Shown one piece after another: positions 21,802 through 33,276 of a stretch of 64,000 bases of DNA (the stretch's first letter is position 1; each line of letters opens with the position of its first letter). The notes beneath the pieces were generated by a model, which was not told where the DNA came from, did not search any database, and saw only the letters and a list, made by a program, of their open reading frames with translations. A program made the translations under genes and the position numbers. This DNA comes from Crotalaria pallida (lineage: Eukaryota > Streptophyta > Magnoliopsida > Fabales > Fabaceae): contig CM075650.1 of assembly GCA_037953625.1 (NCBI GenBank), forward strand, positions 6,078,501-6,142,500. The letters run 5' to 3'.

Positions 21802-22331
21802 TGGATAACAAGAGCAAGTCTCGCGATAATGCTCCTTATTGCGAGAAGTGCAGGCGTTATCATCATAGTCAGTTTTGCTGGTCCACAGGGGGATGTTTCA
21901 AGTGTGGAAAGCAAGGTCACTTTGCTCGTGAATGCAAAGAATCTGCAAAGGGAGATGCAAAGGGATCTGTTGGCAAGCCTGTGGTGCAAGGAAGAGTATT
22001 TACCCTGAGTGGTAGTGAAGCAACCCAAACCCCGAATCTCGTGCAAGGTAACTTTCTTCTTAATAACCAACCTTGCAAAATCATGTTTGATTCTGGAGCT
22101 ACACATTCTTTTGTTTCTCCTGAATGTGTGAATAGGCTGAATCTTGTTGTTTCTGATTCACCCTGCTATCTTAGTATAGATGTCTGTTTAGGGTGTAATG
22201 TAGAAATTTTGGGTCGTCTTTCTAAGGTAGATTTGGTTTGTCTCCCTAAGTTACAATTGGATGTGATCTTGGGTATGGATTGGTTGATGAAGAACCAAGT
22301 GATCATCAATTGTGAGGAAAAGACAATTTAA
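21798..22331 (+). pseudogene. gag-pro: Tekay gag zinc knuckle and protease
   Basis: This is the downstream part of gag joined to the aspartic protease. A CCHC zinc knuckle, CFKCGKQGHFAREC, lies at about residues 32-46 and is preceded by a second Cys/His cluster (CEKCRRYHHSQFC). The protease signature FDSGATHSFV is near residue 97, and LDVILGMDWL near residue 153 marks the second half. The frame ends at a TAA (22329-22331). Pol then resumes in the same frame at 22359, so the stop is a nonsense mutation, or less likely a readthrough site, in one original gag-pro-pol frame. Confidence 0.9.
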
Positions 22332-22358
22332 TATAGGACCCTTGAACCGAAGGGTTAT

Positions 22359-25310
22359 ATGTGTTTGTTCTCGGCTTCTGGAGAAGAAGAGTCAATGCCG
22401 ATCGAGGAGATTCCGGTGGTGAGGGAACTTCCGGAAGTGTTTCCTGAAGAGATACCAGGATTACCTCCGAAGCGAGAGATAGAGTTTGGAATTGACTTAG
22501 TCCCTGGAGCTGGTCCCATCTCTATTGCTCCTTATAGGATGGCACCACCAGAAATGGCAGAAATGAAGAAGCAAATCGAGGAATTGCTGCAGAAACAGAT
22601 GATCAGGCCAAGCGTTTCGCCTTGGGGAGCTCCACTACTGTTTGTAAAGAAGAAAGATGGGAGTATGAGAATGTGTGTGGACTACAGACAGTTGAATATG
22701 GTCACTATTAAGAATAAGTATCCTTTGCCAAGAATTGATGACCTTAAGGACCAAGTTAGGGGAGCTGCAGTATTCTCCAAGATTGATCTGAGGTCGGGTT
22801 ATCATCAGATCAGGATAAAGGAGGAGGATATACCCAAGACTGCATTCCGATCTCGATACGGTCATTATGAGTATGTTGTGATGCCGTTCGGATTGACTAA
22901 TGCACCTGCTATTTTCATGGACTATATGAACCGGATCTTTAGACCATATATGGATTTGTTTGTGGTGGTATTTATTGACGATATTTTGGTCTATTCTAAA
23001 AATCCGGAAGAGCATGAAGAGCATCTCAGGATTTTTTTAAAAGTCTTGAAGGAGAAGCAATTATATGCCAAGCTTACGAAATGTGAGTTTTGGTTGAACG
23101 AAGTGAAGTTTTTGGGGCATGCAATCTCTAAAGAAGGAATTGCGGTGGATCCAGCGAAAGTAAGTTCAGTACTGAGTTGGGAACAGCCTAAGACTGTGAT
23201 GGAGGTGAGAAGTTTCTTAGGGCTAGCTGGATACTATCGTCGGTTCATAGAAGGATTTTCTAAGATTGCATTGCCTTTGACTAAGTTGACTCGGAAAGAT
23301 CAACCGTTTGTGTGGGACGATAGATGTGAAGTCAGTTTTCGTGAGTTGAAGGAAAGATTAACATCGTCTCCTGTGTTAATCTTACCTGATCCTCACAAGA
23401 GCTTCGAAGTGTACTGTGATGCATCTAAGAAAGGATTGGGTTGTGTATTGATGCAAGAAGGAAGAGTAGTGGCTTATGCATCGCGACAATTGAAGAATCA
23501 TGAGGTGAATTACCCGACACACGATTTAGAATTGGCTGCGATCGTGTTTGCCTTAAAGATATGGAGACATCATCTCTATGGCACTACATTCCAATTATTT
23601 AGTGACCATAAGAGTTTGAAATATCTGTTCGACCAGAAAGAGTTGAACATGAGGCAAAGAAGATGGATGGAGTTTTTGAAAGATTATGACTTTAAACTCC
23701 ATTACCATCCGGGTAAAGCAAATATGGTTGCAGATGCTTTGAGTCGGAAAGCAATCCACATAAGTGCGATGATGGTTAAGGAAGCAGCATTGATTGAGGA
23801 ATTCAGAGATTTGAGCTTGTTGACACAAGTGAAGCCATCAAGTATCAAGTTGGGAATGTTGCAGATCACAAACGAGTTCCTGGAAAGAATTCGGGAGTTG
23901 CAACGAGCGGACGAAGAATTGATGGAAAAGATGAAACTAGGTTCAGAAGGAAGGGAACCTGATTTCAAGATTGGGCAGGATGGAATCCTTCTTTTCAGGA
24001 CAAGGATTTGTATACCACGAGATCAGGAAGTTAGAAGACTGATTCTTGACAAAGCCCATAAAATTCGGATGAGTATGCATCCGGGATCAACCAAAATGTA
24101 TCAGGACTTGAAGAAGATGTTTTGGTGGTCTGGATTGAAAAAGGATGTGGCAGAATATGTGGCGGCGTGCTTGATTTGTCAGAAAGCTAAGGTAGAACAT
24201 CAGAAACCGGGAGGACAGTTGCAACCTTTGAGGATTCCCCAGTGGAAGTGGGATAGCATCTCCATGAATTTTGTGTTTGGTTTGCCAAGGACAGCAGCAA
24301 ATCATGATGCAATCTGGGTGGTTGTGGATAGATTAACCAAGTCGGCGCATTTTATTCCGATAAATATGCGCTATCCTTTGAACAAGCTTACCCAGATCTA
24401 TATCAAGGAGGTAGTTCGTCTTCACGGAGTGCCTTCAAGTATTGTGTCGGATCGAGATCCCAGATTTTCGTCGCAATTCTGGAAAAGTTTGCATGATGCT
24501 ATGGGAACAAGTTTGAAATTAAGTTCTGTGTATCATCCACAAACGGATGGCCAGACAGAGAGGACGATTCAATCTTTAGAAAATGTGTTGAGGGCCTGTG
24601 CACTTGAAGAACAAGGAAGTTGGGATCAAGTGTTACCTCTTGCAGAATTCACATACAACAACAGTTATCATGCAAGCATTGGAATGGCACCGTTCAAGGC
24701 GTTGTATGGAAGGAAGTGTCAAACCCCGCTATGTTGGTTCCAAGTGGGGGAGAATTTAATGGTTGGACCAGAAATGATTCAGCAGACATCTGAGAAGATT
24801 AAGATGGTTCAGGCAAAGATGAAAGCGGCTCAGAGTCGGCAGAAGAGTTATGCGGATAAGAGGAGAAAACCATTAGAGTTTTCCGACGGCGATCATGTAT
24901 TCCTTCGGGTAGTCCCGATGAAGGGAATCAATAGAGCTTTGAGAACCCGAAAACTTTCGCCTAAGTGTATAGGTCCATACCAAATTCTTAAGAGAGTGGG
25001 TCTTGTTGCTTATCAATTGGCTTTACCACCCTCTTTATCCAATTTGCACAACGTCTTTCACGTTTCGCAATTAAAGAAGTACGTGCATGATCCATCAGTT
25101 ATTCTAAAACTCCAACCTGATGATTTGACTTTGAAAGAAAACCTGACCTTTGAGACCAGACCAGTTCAGATAGAAGATCGTGAAGTCAAGCAGCTCAGGG
25201 GAAAGGAAATACCTTTGGTTAAGGTGATATGGGAGAATGCTAACGTATCTGAAGCTACATGGGAATTAGAGGAAAAGATGCGTCAAGAATATCCGGAGTT
25301 GTTTTTGTAA
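22359..25310 (+). pseudogene. pol: Tekay pol: RT, RNase H, integrase, chromodomain-like tail
   Basis: Reverse transcriptase carries MCVDYRQLN near residue 106 and the catalytic FIDDILVYS near 205. RNase H has YCDASKKGLG near 351 and a DHKSLKYL site. Integrase has an HHCC zinc-binding part (HPGSTKMY near 570, CLICQ near 604) and the catalytic triad region. There, residue 637 is Asn (AAT, 24267-24269) where the family has Asp (SMDFV-type motif); Asp698 (SDRDPRF) and Glu734 (GQTERTIQ) are present at the usual D,35,E spacing. The C-terminal ~70 residues resemble the degenerate chromodomain tail of Tekay elements. The first in-frame Met is not the natural start, because pol belonged to a longer polyprotein. 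Integration activity is probably lost through D637N alone. Confidence 0.93.
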
Positions 25311-25340
25311 TCTAGAATTTCGGGGACGAAATTCCTTTTA

Positions 25341-25353
25341 AGTGGGGGAGTAG
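25341..25353 (+). promoter_or_regulatory. Polypurine tract (Tekay)
   Basis: AGTGGGGGAGTAG immediately before the 3' LTR TGTAACACCC. It follows CGGGGACGAAATTCC, a sequence that lies at this spot in many Tekay elements and also in the family A element at 36476. Confidence 0.9.
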
Positions 25354-28300
25354 TGTAACACCCCTAATTTTCGTCTCCCGAATAATAGGAAATTAATAAT
25401 AAAAGTTTTATTATTAATTTATATGAATTTCCCAAGTTTATATTTTGTATTTAATTAGCCTAAAATATAAAAATAGGTTGAAATATTTTTATATGGCAAA
25501 TAAATGCAAAATATAAGGATATTGCAGTTTGGTCCCTGAATGAGGACTTAAAGGTAATATTAAAAAGGTTCTTGGAGGGAAAGATTTAAAAATATTAATT
25601 TTTAAATTTTGTACTAATCTAACGGATTAGTAATGCCCTGTAACCGGTTAGACGATGAACCCAGAAACTGAGTTAGTGGAATTTGATGAGTAATCACTTG
25701 ATTAATCCCGAATTTGCCACGATTACAGCTTGAATCAAGTGGAAAACCACGCGTCGCCCTGCATGCAAGCCCAATTCGTCTATAAATTGTGGAAATTCTG
25801 AAGATTTAGGGTTGATTTCTGGTTTTAGTGTTGAAGGTGGCTCAGTTAGGGTTTCGTTTTCGTTCTGGGAAATTCGTCTTGGTCCTTGAGTGTTAGAGAG
25901 CAAAACACACATTTCTGAAAAGCTTGAATCAAGGGTTTTTCAGTGGTATACACCTTGTGAGCTGAGGGTTCGTGTGGAAGGAGGAATCAATCTTGGAAGC
26001 TTGAAGTTGAAGTCTGGGTTCTGTGTTTTCCTTGTTCTGGAAGCTGAATTCCAGATCTGATTTTGGGTAAGTACAACCACCATTAAGCCTCAAATCTTTT
26101 CTGTCTCTTAGTGCATGTTACCTATTTTGAATCCTAATTGTTTTCCCCAATTTCTTTGGCCATTTGCTATGTCAAAACCTCTGGTCTTTGGACCCTGTTG
26201 ATGGAATTCGTCACTGAAAACAGAACTATGGGTTTGTGAGGAATCTGTGGAGTTGTCTTCAAATTCAGTGTTGATTATCATCAAACTCAGTCTTAAGGTA
26301 TGGGAGAAGTCTACCTTATACTAGATTTAGACTAAAAATCAAGTGATTTAGGATTTGAGTTAACAAAACTCAAAAGGGCATTATGTGCAATATGGCAGAA
26401 AGGCTTGGAGGCCAAATTCTTGCTCAATATGGTGTTGAGCAACTTTATGTTGATGCATGCAAAGGAAATTGATGCTGAATTCTGGATTTGAATGCTTATT
26501 ATAAGTTTTGTTGTATTGAATTGTGTTTATGTTAATTTTTATGCAATTTGATGCAAAAAGCTTAATGCATGCAACTTGGAAATGTTTCTGTGATGAAACA
26601 TGTTTGTTTAAGGTATATGAACCCTGTTAAATGATGAAATATGGTTAGATTTGAGAATTAAAGAAAATGATGTGTTAAAACTCTTATTTTAAAGGACTGA
26701 CTGCATAATCTAACCGATTACTCAATATTTGTAACCGGTTAGACACTGCAAAATTTCAAAGAAAAATCAGTTTATAACACAGTCCTGAAGTTCATTAAGT
26801 TTGCTCAAATCTATACATACATTTCACTGGAAACAATCTGAAATTACTGACTTGCTTCAGATTTATTGGTAAGGGTTAGTACCTTAACTTAATGAGATAA
26901 TTTTCAAGAGGAAATTATACTCTTTTGGAAACAAAATGTGATTTAGACTTTGAATGATTAAAACTGTGAGTTTTGAGGCATAAAACAATGTTTAATTTGT
27001 TTATAGATTGGGTAGAGAATTCCAGAAAAAGGGTTTTTCTGAATTGAAATGGTAAAACAGTTCAGGTCTGTAATTCTAACCGGATAGCCTGAAACTGTAA
27101 CCGGTTAGTACCTGAATCTGAAAAATAAAAAGTTAAGTTTTGAAATACCATTGATTTTTTTGTACCCAATCTAAGTTTAAGGGCATGTTTTGTGATAATT
27201 CAAAAGGAGAATTTTATGCCAAATATTATGCCTCGAATAAATCATTCAAAAGGGAAATTGGAATATTTCTGAATCACATTAATTAATGTAAAGATAAAAC
27301 CAACCCTGATATTTGTGCATCCATATAGACTGGAAGTCTAGTTGGTTGGAACGTTTATCATATTCTGGGAATATGAGGAGGGTACTCCGGGAGTACCAAA
27401 TGATAACCTACTTGATGACACATTATAGATATGTGGCCAGTGTCCGGGACCTGGTTTTTGTGCGTTCTGGGAACGTGGTGCACACTCCGGGAGTGATGCT
27501 TATTATCCAAGTATGGTTCGGCATTATGTTTTGGGAACAAATGTCGGTGTTCCGGGAACACAAGCATGTATTGGATGGACGTCCAAGATGGACTTTTAGA
27601 GGCCTCAGTTGTGGATAGAAAATCATACATCATGCCACTTGCATTATAAGAGTTATAATGTTGAAAACTGGTGTGCTCATATGTATTTGCATTTTGATCT
27701 GTCCATGATATACTTGTGATTGTAATTTTAGTCTTTATCAATTATGTATATGTGTATACTTACTCCCTGTGCCCTGTTTAGGTGACGGCCAGATACCTAG
27801 CTTGCATCGAGATACGCCCTATCCCTAGTGGTATATGGACGTATGAGGAGCACCGTTCCACTTTTGAGGGGGAGGTTGAGATCACTCTCTACCACCCCAA
27901 CCCTCTGGTGCGAGTGCGACCTCGTCGATTTAGGATCCCATTAGTCTATACTATGCATGTTCCACCCTTTTATACATATAGAGGACCATCCCCGGCTCGA
28001 CCTATGTGTCGTTTTCATAGTTTTCGATTTAGAGCTGCCACTCGTTCCCATCCTTCCTCCCATAGAGTTGTCACTGAGGAGACTCCTTCTCCTGGTCCGA
28101 CTGACTATGATAGGACTGCTTCTGCAGATCCTAGACCCAGTGGTGGGGTCTCTACACAGTCGGGCGAGGTCAAGGAGGACCCTGTGGAGGATGAAAGCGA
28201 GAAGGAGGTGCATGTTGAGCCGACTGTTTCTGCTAGAGGTGGACCCGCTGGTTCAAAGGAGCCTGCATAGCGTAGATGTTTTGGATCCTACGGATAGAGC

Positions 28301-28890
28301 TGTGGAGGATCTGAGGAGCTGCTGAGGACACAGACGACTTGCTCTGAGACTTCTATTTTGGATTTTGTCATATATTGTATATATTTGAGAGGTCTTAGAG
28401 TGAGGTTTTATTTTATGCAGCTGGTCTGTATATGTTTCATCAAAACTTGCTATCTCGACTTTTTATCACTTGCTACTGACTGTACTGATGGGGTTTATAT
28501 TATGACTTATTTATATATATGATGTTTCTTTACCTCAGCAGTGCCCCATAAGTATTATTTTACTTCCACGAACTCTGATTTCTATTTAAAAAGGGATTCG
28601 GCGATAAGTTTATGTTTTATATATTCAAATCCAACTCGAGAGGCAAATGATATGTTTTAATAATAACTACGAACAATATTTTCTATAATTAAGGAAATGC
28701 TATCTCGTGAGTCTTTTCGAACTTAAGATAGTGGTGAGCCGAATTCAAATAATGGTTTATATTGAAAAGGGTTGATGAACGAGCAAGTACTAATGTTAAA
28801 AAGGAAAAATTTTCTAGTCCTAATTTTGATAGCAAGTATTTAATTATTTGAAAATATTAATTATTTTCAAGTTAAAAAGAGAGCGTTACA
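25354..28890 (+). mobile_element. Tekay 3' LTR (3537 bp, complete)
   Basis: It runs TGTAACACCCCTAATTTTCG .. GAGAGCGTTACA. It contains the TATA box at 25781, predicted intron 26067-27781, LTR ORF copy 27782-28270 and mutated versions of some palindromes (TAACGGATTA near 25621, TAACCGGATA near 27077). Confidence 0.93.
27785..28270 (+). pseudogene. LTR-borne ORF, Tekay copy 2 (start codon lost)
   Basis: Same frame as 19735-20208 but the ATG is ACG, so translation from that site is lost. The body is open and reads ARYLACIEIRPIPSGIWTYE. Arg11 and Gly29 agree with the family C copy, so the 5' copy has changed at those places. The acidic tail is present (KEDPVEDESEKE) and the frame runs six codons' worth further than the 5' LTR copy, ending GSKEPA. 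Function unknown. Confidence 0.6.
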
Positions 28891-30401
28891 ATAACATCAT
28901 TAGTTGCAAAAAAAAAAACTAGCCATTTATATGTACCTGCATTGCTAATTCTAACAGAACCAGTCATTTGAGTCATGATTAAAATCAAGAAGATTAACTT
29001 GAATTGACCTTTTTTTTTTAGCTTAGAGCATAGGAATGTGAGAGAAAACTTAATTATATGCTCCCAAAGAAACAAAAGTTGTCAATGGATTGAACTTCAA
29101 TTCATTCCCAAAACTGAATGTCCAAAATTTAATTTTTTGCTTATGACAAAGGTCGTGATTTTTTATATTCATATGGTACAGGATTATTTTGATTGAAAAT
29201 CAAAGGTTCCCCTACTAATAATTTTGATAATGACTTATAGTTATATAAGTATTTCACATAATCATTCGTTATATTGAGAAGTGTAACCATTCTTCTTATT
29301 AGTCTTATATAAGGACATAATTTCGTATGAGAAAATAATAAGGGTGGATGATATGATCCATTCCTGAAGAACATCACTATATATGTTTAGAAATGAATGA
29401 AGTTAGATGAAATGGTATAGCTAGTTATTTATAAACTAGGCACTTGACTTCTTGGTACGTAGGAACATTTGCTTGTCTTTCATCTAAAACATGAAATATT
29501 TGTTAGTTTAATCATTGAGAGAAATCATTTTGTTTTGTTAAATATGAAATAATGTAATGTTCCATTTTTTGTTGTGAATATTTTATGTCTTCCTAAAGAT
29601 AAAATAGGCTTCCCTTTGTCGATTTAGTCAAATATATTGGAAGGAAATATTATCACGTTTTGTAAATTTATATTTCAATCCTGAATATTATTAAAAAAAA
29701 AAAAAGTAATGTACCAGTGCAATGTTTTGTAACTCTTTATTATATATTTTTGAGTCCAATCATTATAACCAGAAAGTTTCTCAGATCTCTTACAATAAAA
29801 GTTACGAAAATTGGAACGTATTATGCGAGATATGCCACGTGTCGACGATGTTAATTATTTAAAAAAAATTCTTGAAAAGATATGTCTTATTGATTAACAC
29901 CCTTCCATAATAATGTTACTAAATACAATTTAAAAAATTAAATTCTGAAAAAATATTAATTCACCTATACAGTAAAAATTCGAAACACCCTTTCATAATA
30001 ATACTAATGTATCTTGACAATTTAAGACTCTATATATAACTGTGATACATTTTTGAAGCACTCAAAAAACAATGATTTCGTGTATAATAAGTGGTGCAAT
30101 ATCTCAAACTAAGTACAAACCACATGAAAAAAAACTACCAATTAATACACCAGTACACATAAATTAATGCACTTATTTCATTGCACAAAAATCATTGCAG
30201 GATAAAGAACTTCACTTCACGCTCAAATGTACTTTTTCTGTTAAAATATAAATAATGTAGATAAATTTAAAAATAATTCTCGCATTTCTAAAATTTTAAC
30301 TTTTTGATTTCTTTATCAATTTCAAACAACAATCCTAACACATAATATGAGTTTGATATTTCTTATATGCCAAATTAAATGTTTAAAATTTAATTTAATT
30401 A
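28891..30401. repeat. Duplicated segment, copy A part 2
   Basis: From 29199 this aligns with 47358-47937 plus 53805-54407 of copy B. The first ~300 bases (28891-29198) have no counterpart in copy B. Position 29798-29802 (AAAGT) is the empty site of the family D solo LTR. The sequence is AT-rich with no credible ORF. It contains another example of the CAATCCTGAATATTATTAA / GTAATGTACCAGTGCAATG block near 29680. Confidence 0.85.
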
Positions 30402-30810
30402 CTGTGTGTAACATCCCGAATTTTTATTCTAATAATAATTAGAATAATAGTAAGATTTGGAAGTGAGGATTATCATAGAAGGGATTTAAAATGATGGATT
30501 AGGAATACTTTGAGTGCCATATAGGAGTCTAGGAGCATTTGGCATCGAGAAGCAAATTTAAAGAAGACCCAAACGAGTGTCAAAAATCGATTTTTCGGTG
30601 TTATAAACACCCGACGTTAGGAAATTCAAAATAAAAGATTTAGGACTCAAAACACAATTTCTACCGTTGGATATGAAGGTATGATTTTTAGGAAGCTTGC
30701 TTTCAAATTTGAGCAAGATCCAACGGGTAACGAAGAAGTTATCTCGATTTGAAGCAGGAAGAAAATAGGAGGAAAATAGGAAAATGAATAAATGGGGTAC
30801 TGGGCAAAAC

Positions 30811-31033
30811 ACTGGAGTCTTTTGGAAAAGACTCGAGTGTTTTGTAAAAGACTCGAGTCTTTGTGAAAAGACTCGAGTGTTTTACAGATCCTGAATCAGG
30901 GAAAGGCAAAACCCTCAGATTCACTCGAGTCTTTTAGAAAAGACTCGAGTATTTTTGAATTCACTCAAGTGATTAGTAAAAGACTCGAGTGTTTTTCATG
31001 AATTAACTCGAGTGATTTGGAAAAGACTCGAGT
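30811..31033. repeat. ACTCGAGT palindrome array, 20 bp phased
   Basis: Sites start at 30811 (ACTGGAGT), 30831, 30851, 30871; then 30923, 30943, 30963 (ACTCAAGT), 30983; then 31006 and 31026. Within each group the step is exactly 20 bp. The array lies upstream of the presumed first exon. The 3' LTR repeats it at 36910-37132, and the first LTR in the window at 1-140. Confidence 0.9.
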
Positions 31034-32343
31034 GTTTTTATCAGATCAGCAAAAAATAAAAGCACGAGTTGGGGTCATTTTAACCCCAAAAATCACTTTC
31101 TCACTCTTCTTTTCTTCGGCTTCTCTCTAGGGTTTTCATCCCCAATCATTCTCCAATGTTAAAATAGCACCAAATCAAATCAAATTAACATCCCATAATC
31201 ATTCCCCATCAAATCCCCATGATTTTCTATCAACAAAAACCCCAATTTCATTCTCAACCCCTCAAATCCCCAATTCCCAATTCAAAACCCTAAATCCTTC
31301 CAATCCCCATAATCACTCAAAGTTATCAAAAATTAGTGCCACAAATCAATTCCTCATGAATTTTCCCTCTCCAAAAACACATATTACTTCCTCTTTCTCA
31401 TGAAATCCCAATTCCCTATCAAACCCCAATTTGTGTAATCGGAGGCATAGGGTCTTCTAATCATGCAAGGAAGCTTAGGAAGTGATTAAGGGCAAGGAAT
31501 AGGAAGCTAAGAGGCATGGATTAGAGCTTGGTGAGGATGCTCCCTCAAAACCCCATTTTGGTTCTTGTTCTTCAAAGAGGTAAGAAGGGTTGTTCACATT
31601 ACCTTTACTTAGAGAGTAAATTCTAGGATGCTATAGTGGTAGCTGAGAATAGAAAAGATTAGTTAGAATAATATACAATAGGGTAATTGCAATAGACAAT
31701 AAACAAAGCTTAGGAATAAAGGGAATGAACTCATTAGATAAATTGCGAATATATGTAGTATATGATGATGTTTGTAATGTGTGAATTTAGTATGGAAGTG
31801 TTAAATGAACGGATAATGAATGAGGAAACTATAGGGAAATAAAGGTAATAAATCGAGTAGGTGAATAAATAAAATAAACCCGCCAAATTGTTTGTAATGC
31901 TATGTGTAAGTGAATTGTGTTGTTATGCTTGAATGCTTATATGTGAGATAATGGGTCTTAAAACTGAACCTAGGACTTAGTAAGATTCGAGGTATCACAA
32001 GCTAATGAAAGAATCAGAATATTGGGTATGTGTGGGAAATTAATAAAGATAGTTAAACAAGAATAGTAATCAATTAATTAATCGAAAAGATAAGGAAGGG
32101 GTAAGAGGTTTATATTGGGAAAATGATTGTGAATGTGCAAATGTTGTGAATGTTAGTTTTGTATGCTAACACCTTTAAGTGAAGATAAAGAAAATGATAA
32201 CAAGTCACATCATAAGACATAAATGAAAATACAGATCAAAGATAAGATACAAACATAAATGAAATGCTATAATACAAATCATGTATATGTGTTATTTCTG
32301 AAATGGAAATGTAATGTAAAGTAAAAGAAAAGCAAAAGGGGGT

Positions 32344-32526
32344 CTGCAGCTATTAATCGCGTATTGGGATCCACACCCATTAGGTGCACACGGTTAGGAC
32401 AGGGTCCTACTAGCAAAGTAGGCCCGAATTAGCCCCAATAGGTACAAACCTCGCTCAGGAAAAATCCCCATAAGATCAAAGGCTCGTTAGGTTACGTGGA
32501 TCCTACGCGACGATTAATAGCTGCAG
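32344..32526. repeat. Inverted-repeat unit with ~30 bp arms
   Basis: The left arm CTGCAGCTATTAATCGCGTA (plus TTGGGATCCAC) is complementary to the right arm ending CGATTAATAGCTGCAG, with small gaps. Smaller inverted repeats lie between them (AGGACAGGGTCCT and CCTACTAGCAAAGTAGG). Equivalent units are at about 1470-1655 and 38441-38623. Confidence 0.85.
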
Positions 32527-32790
32527 CACCAAATATAAGCATGAATCATGAACAATTGAGAATATATGAAAGTGAGTGAAGAAAAGAAAATAAAGAAAAG
32601 GCCCTAACGAGGGAAAGGTCTTATGGGTCAAGAAGTCCTGAGTGAGAAGAAGTCCTATTGGGTGAAGATACCATCCTAACCAATTGTGCAGCAAGAATAC
32701 CTAATGGAATTATTATTTTGCTAGTAAAGCAAAAGACAAGATAAAGGTCCGATGCGATCCTGACGAGGCGTATCGGCATTAAAAGAATTA

Positions 32791-33120
32791 GTCGGCGCTC
32801 AGTACCGTACGGCTGGCTGAGGTTGGACTACATAATGAATACTGTAAAATGAAATAAAGAATGGAATTAAAAGAAAGCAAGCACATGAATCTTCATGTAT
32901 AAGTATGCTAATAAGAATGAAAGAAAGAAAGGAAAACCAAACATTAAAAGAATTAGTCGGCGCTCAGTACCGTACGGCTGGTTGAGGTTGGACTACATAA
33001 TGAATACTGTAAAATGAAATAAAGAATGGAATTAAAAGAAAGCAAGCACATGAATCTTTATGTATAAGTATGCTAATAAAAATGAAAGAAAGAAAGGAAA
33101 ACCAAAGATTAAAAGAATTA
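32791..33120 (+). repeat. 165 bp tandem repeat (2 copies)
   Basis: GTCGGCGCTCAGTACCGTAC begins at 32791 and again at 32956. The 3' LTR has the same pair (38888 and 39053); the LTR at 1-2701 has one copy. Confidence 0.9.
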
Positions 33121-33276
33121 GAAGAAATAAATTATATGCAAGCTTTATGAATAAATGTATATTAAAAGAATTAGAGGAAATAAATTATATGCAAGCTTTA
33201 TGAATAAATGTATATTAAAAGAATTAGAGGAAATAAATTATATGCAAGCTTTATGAATAAACGTATATTAATGGAA
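33118..33276 (+). repeat. 53 bp tandem repeat (3 copies; 4 in the 3' LTR)
   Basis: Units with TTAGAGGAAATAAATTATAT start at 33118, 33171 and 33224. The 3' LTR carries four units between about 39210 and 39420, which accounts for the 53 bp difference in LTR length. The LTR at 1-2701 has one unit. Confidence 0.9.

Larger units (their letters stand above)
17445..28890 (+). mobile_element. Tekay/Del-type chromovirus, near full length
   Basis: The order is 5' LTR (17445-20847), tRNA-Met primer site, gag, protease, reverse transcriptase, RNase H, integrase with a chromodomain-like tail, polypurine tract, and 3' LTR (25354-28890). Lineage is assigned from the initiator-Met primer, the 3.5 kb LTRs, the GGGGACGAAATT sequence before the polypurine tract, and the pol tail IPLVKVIWENANVSEATWEL. 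The LTRs look almost identical, so insertion was recent. The 5' LTR lacks its first ~157 bases, so no target duplication is visible. A frameshift, a nonsense codon and an integrase active-site change make it non-autonomous. Confidence 0.9.

Noticed and set aside
30811..31033. Regularly spaced repeats that could suggest a CRISPR-like array
   Set aside because: The repeated word is only 8 bp, spacers are similar to each other, and the context is a plant LTR.
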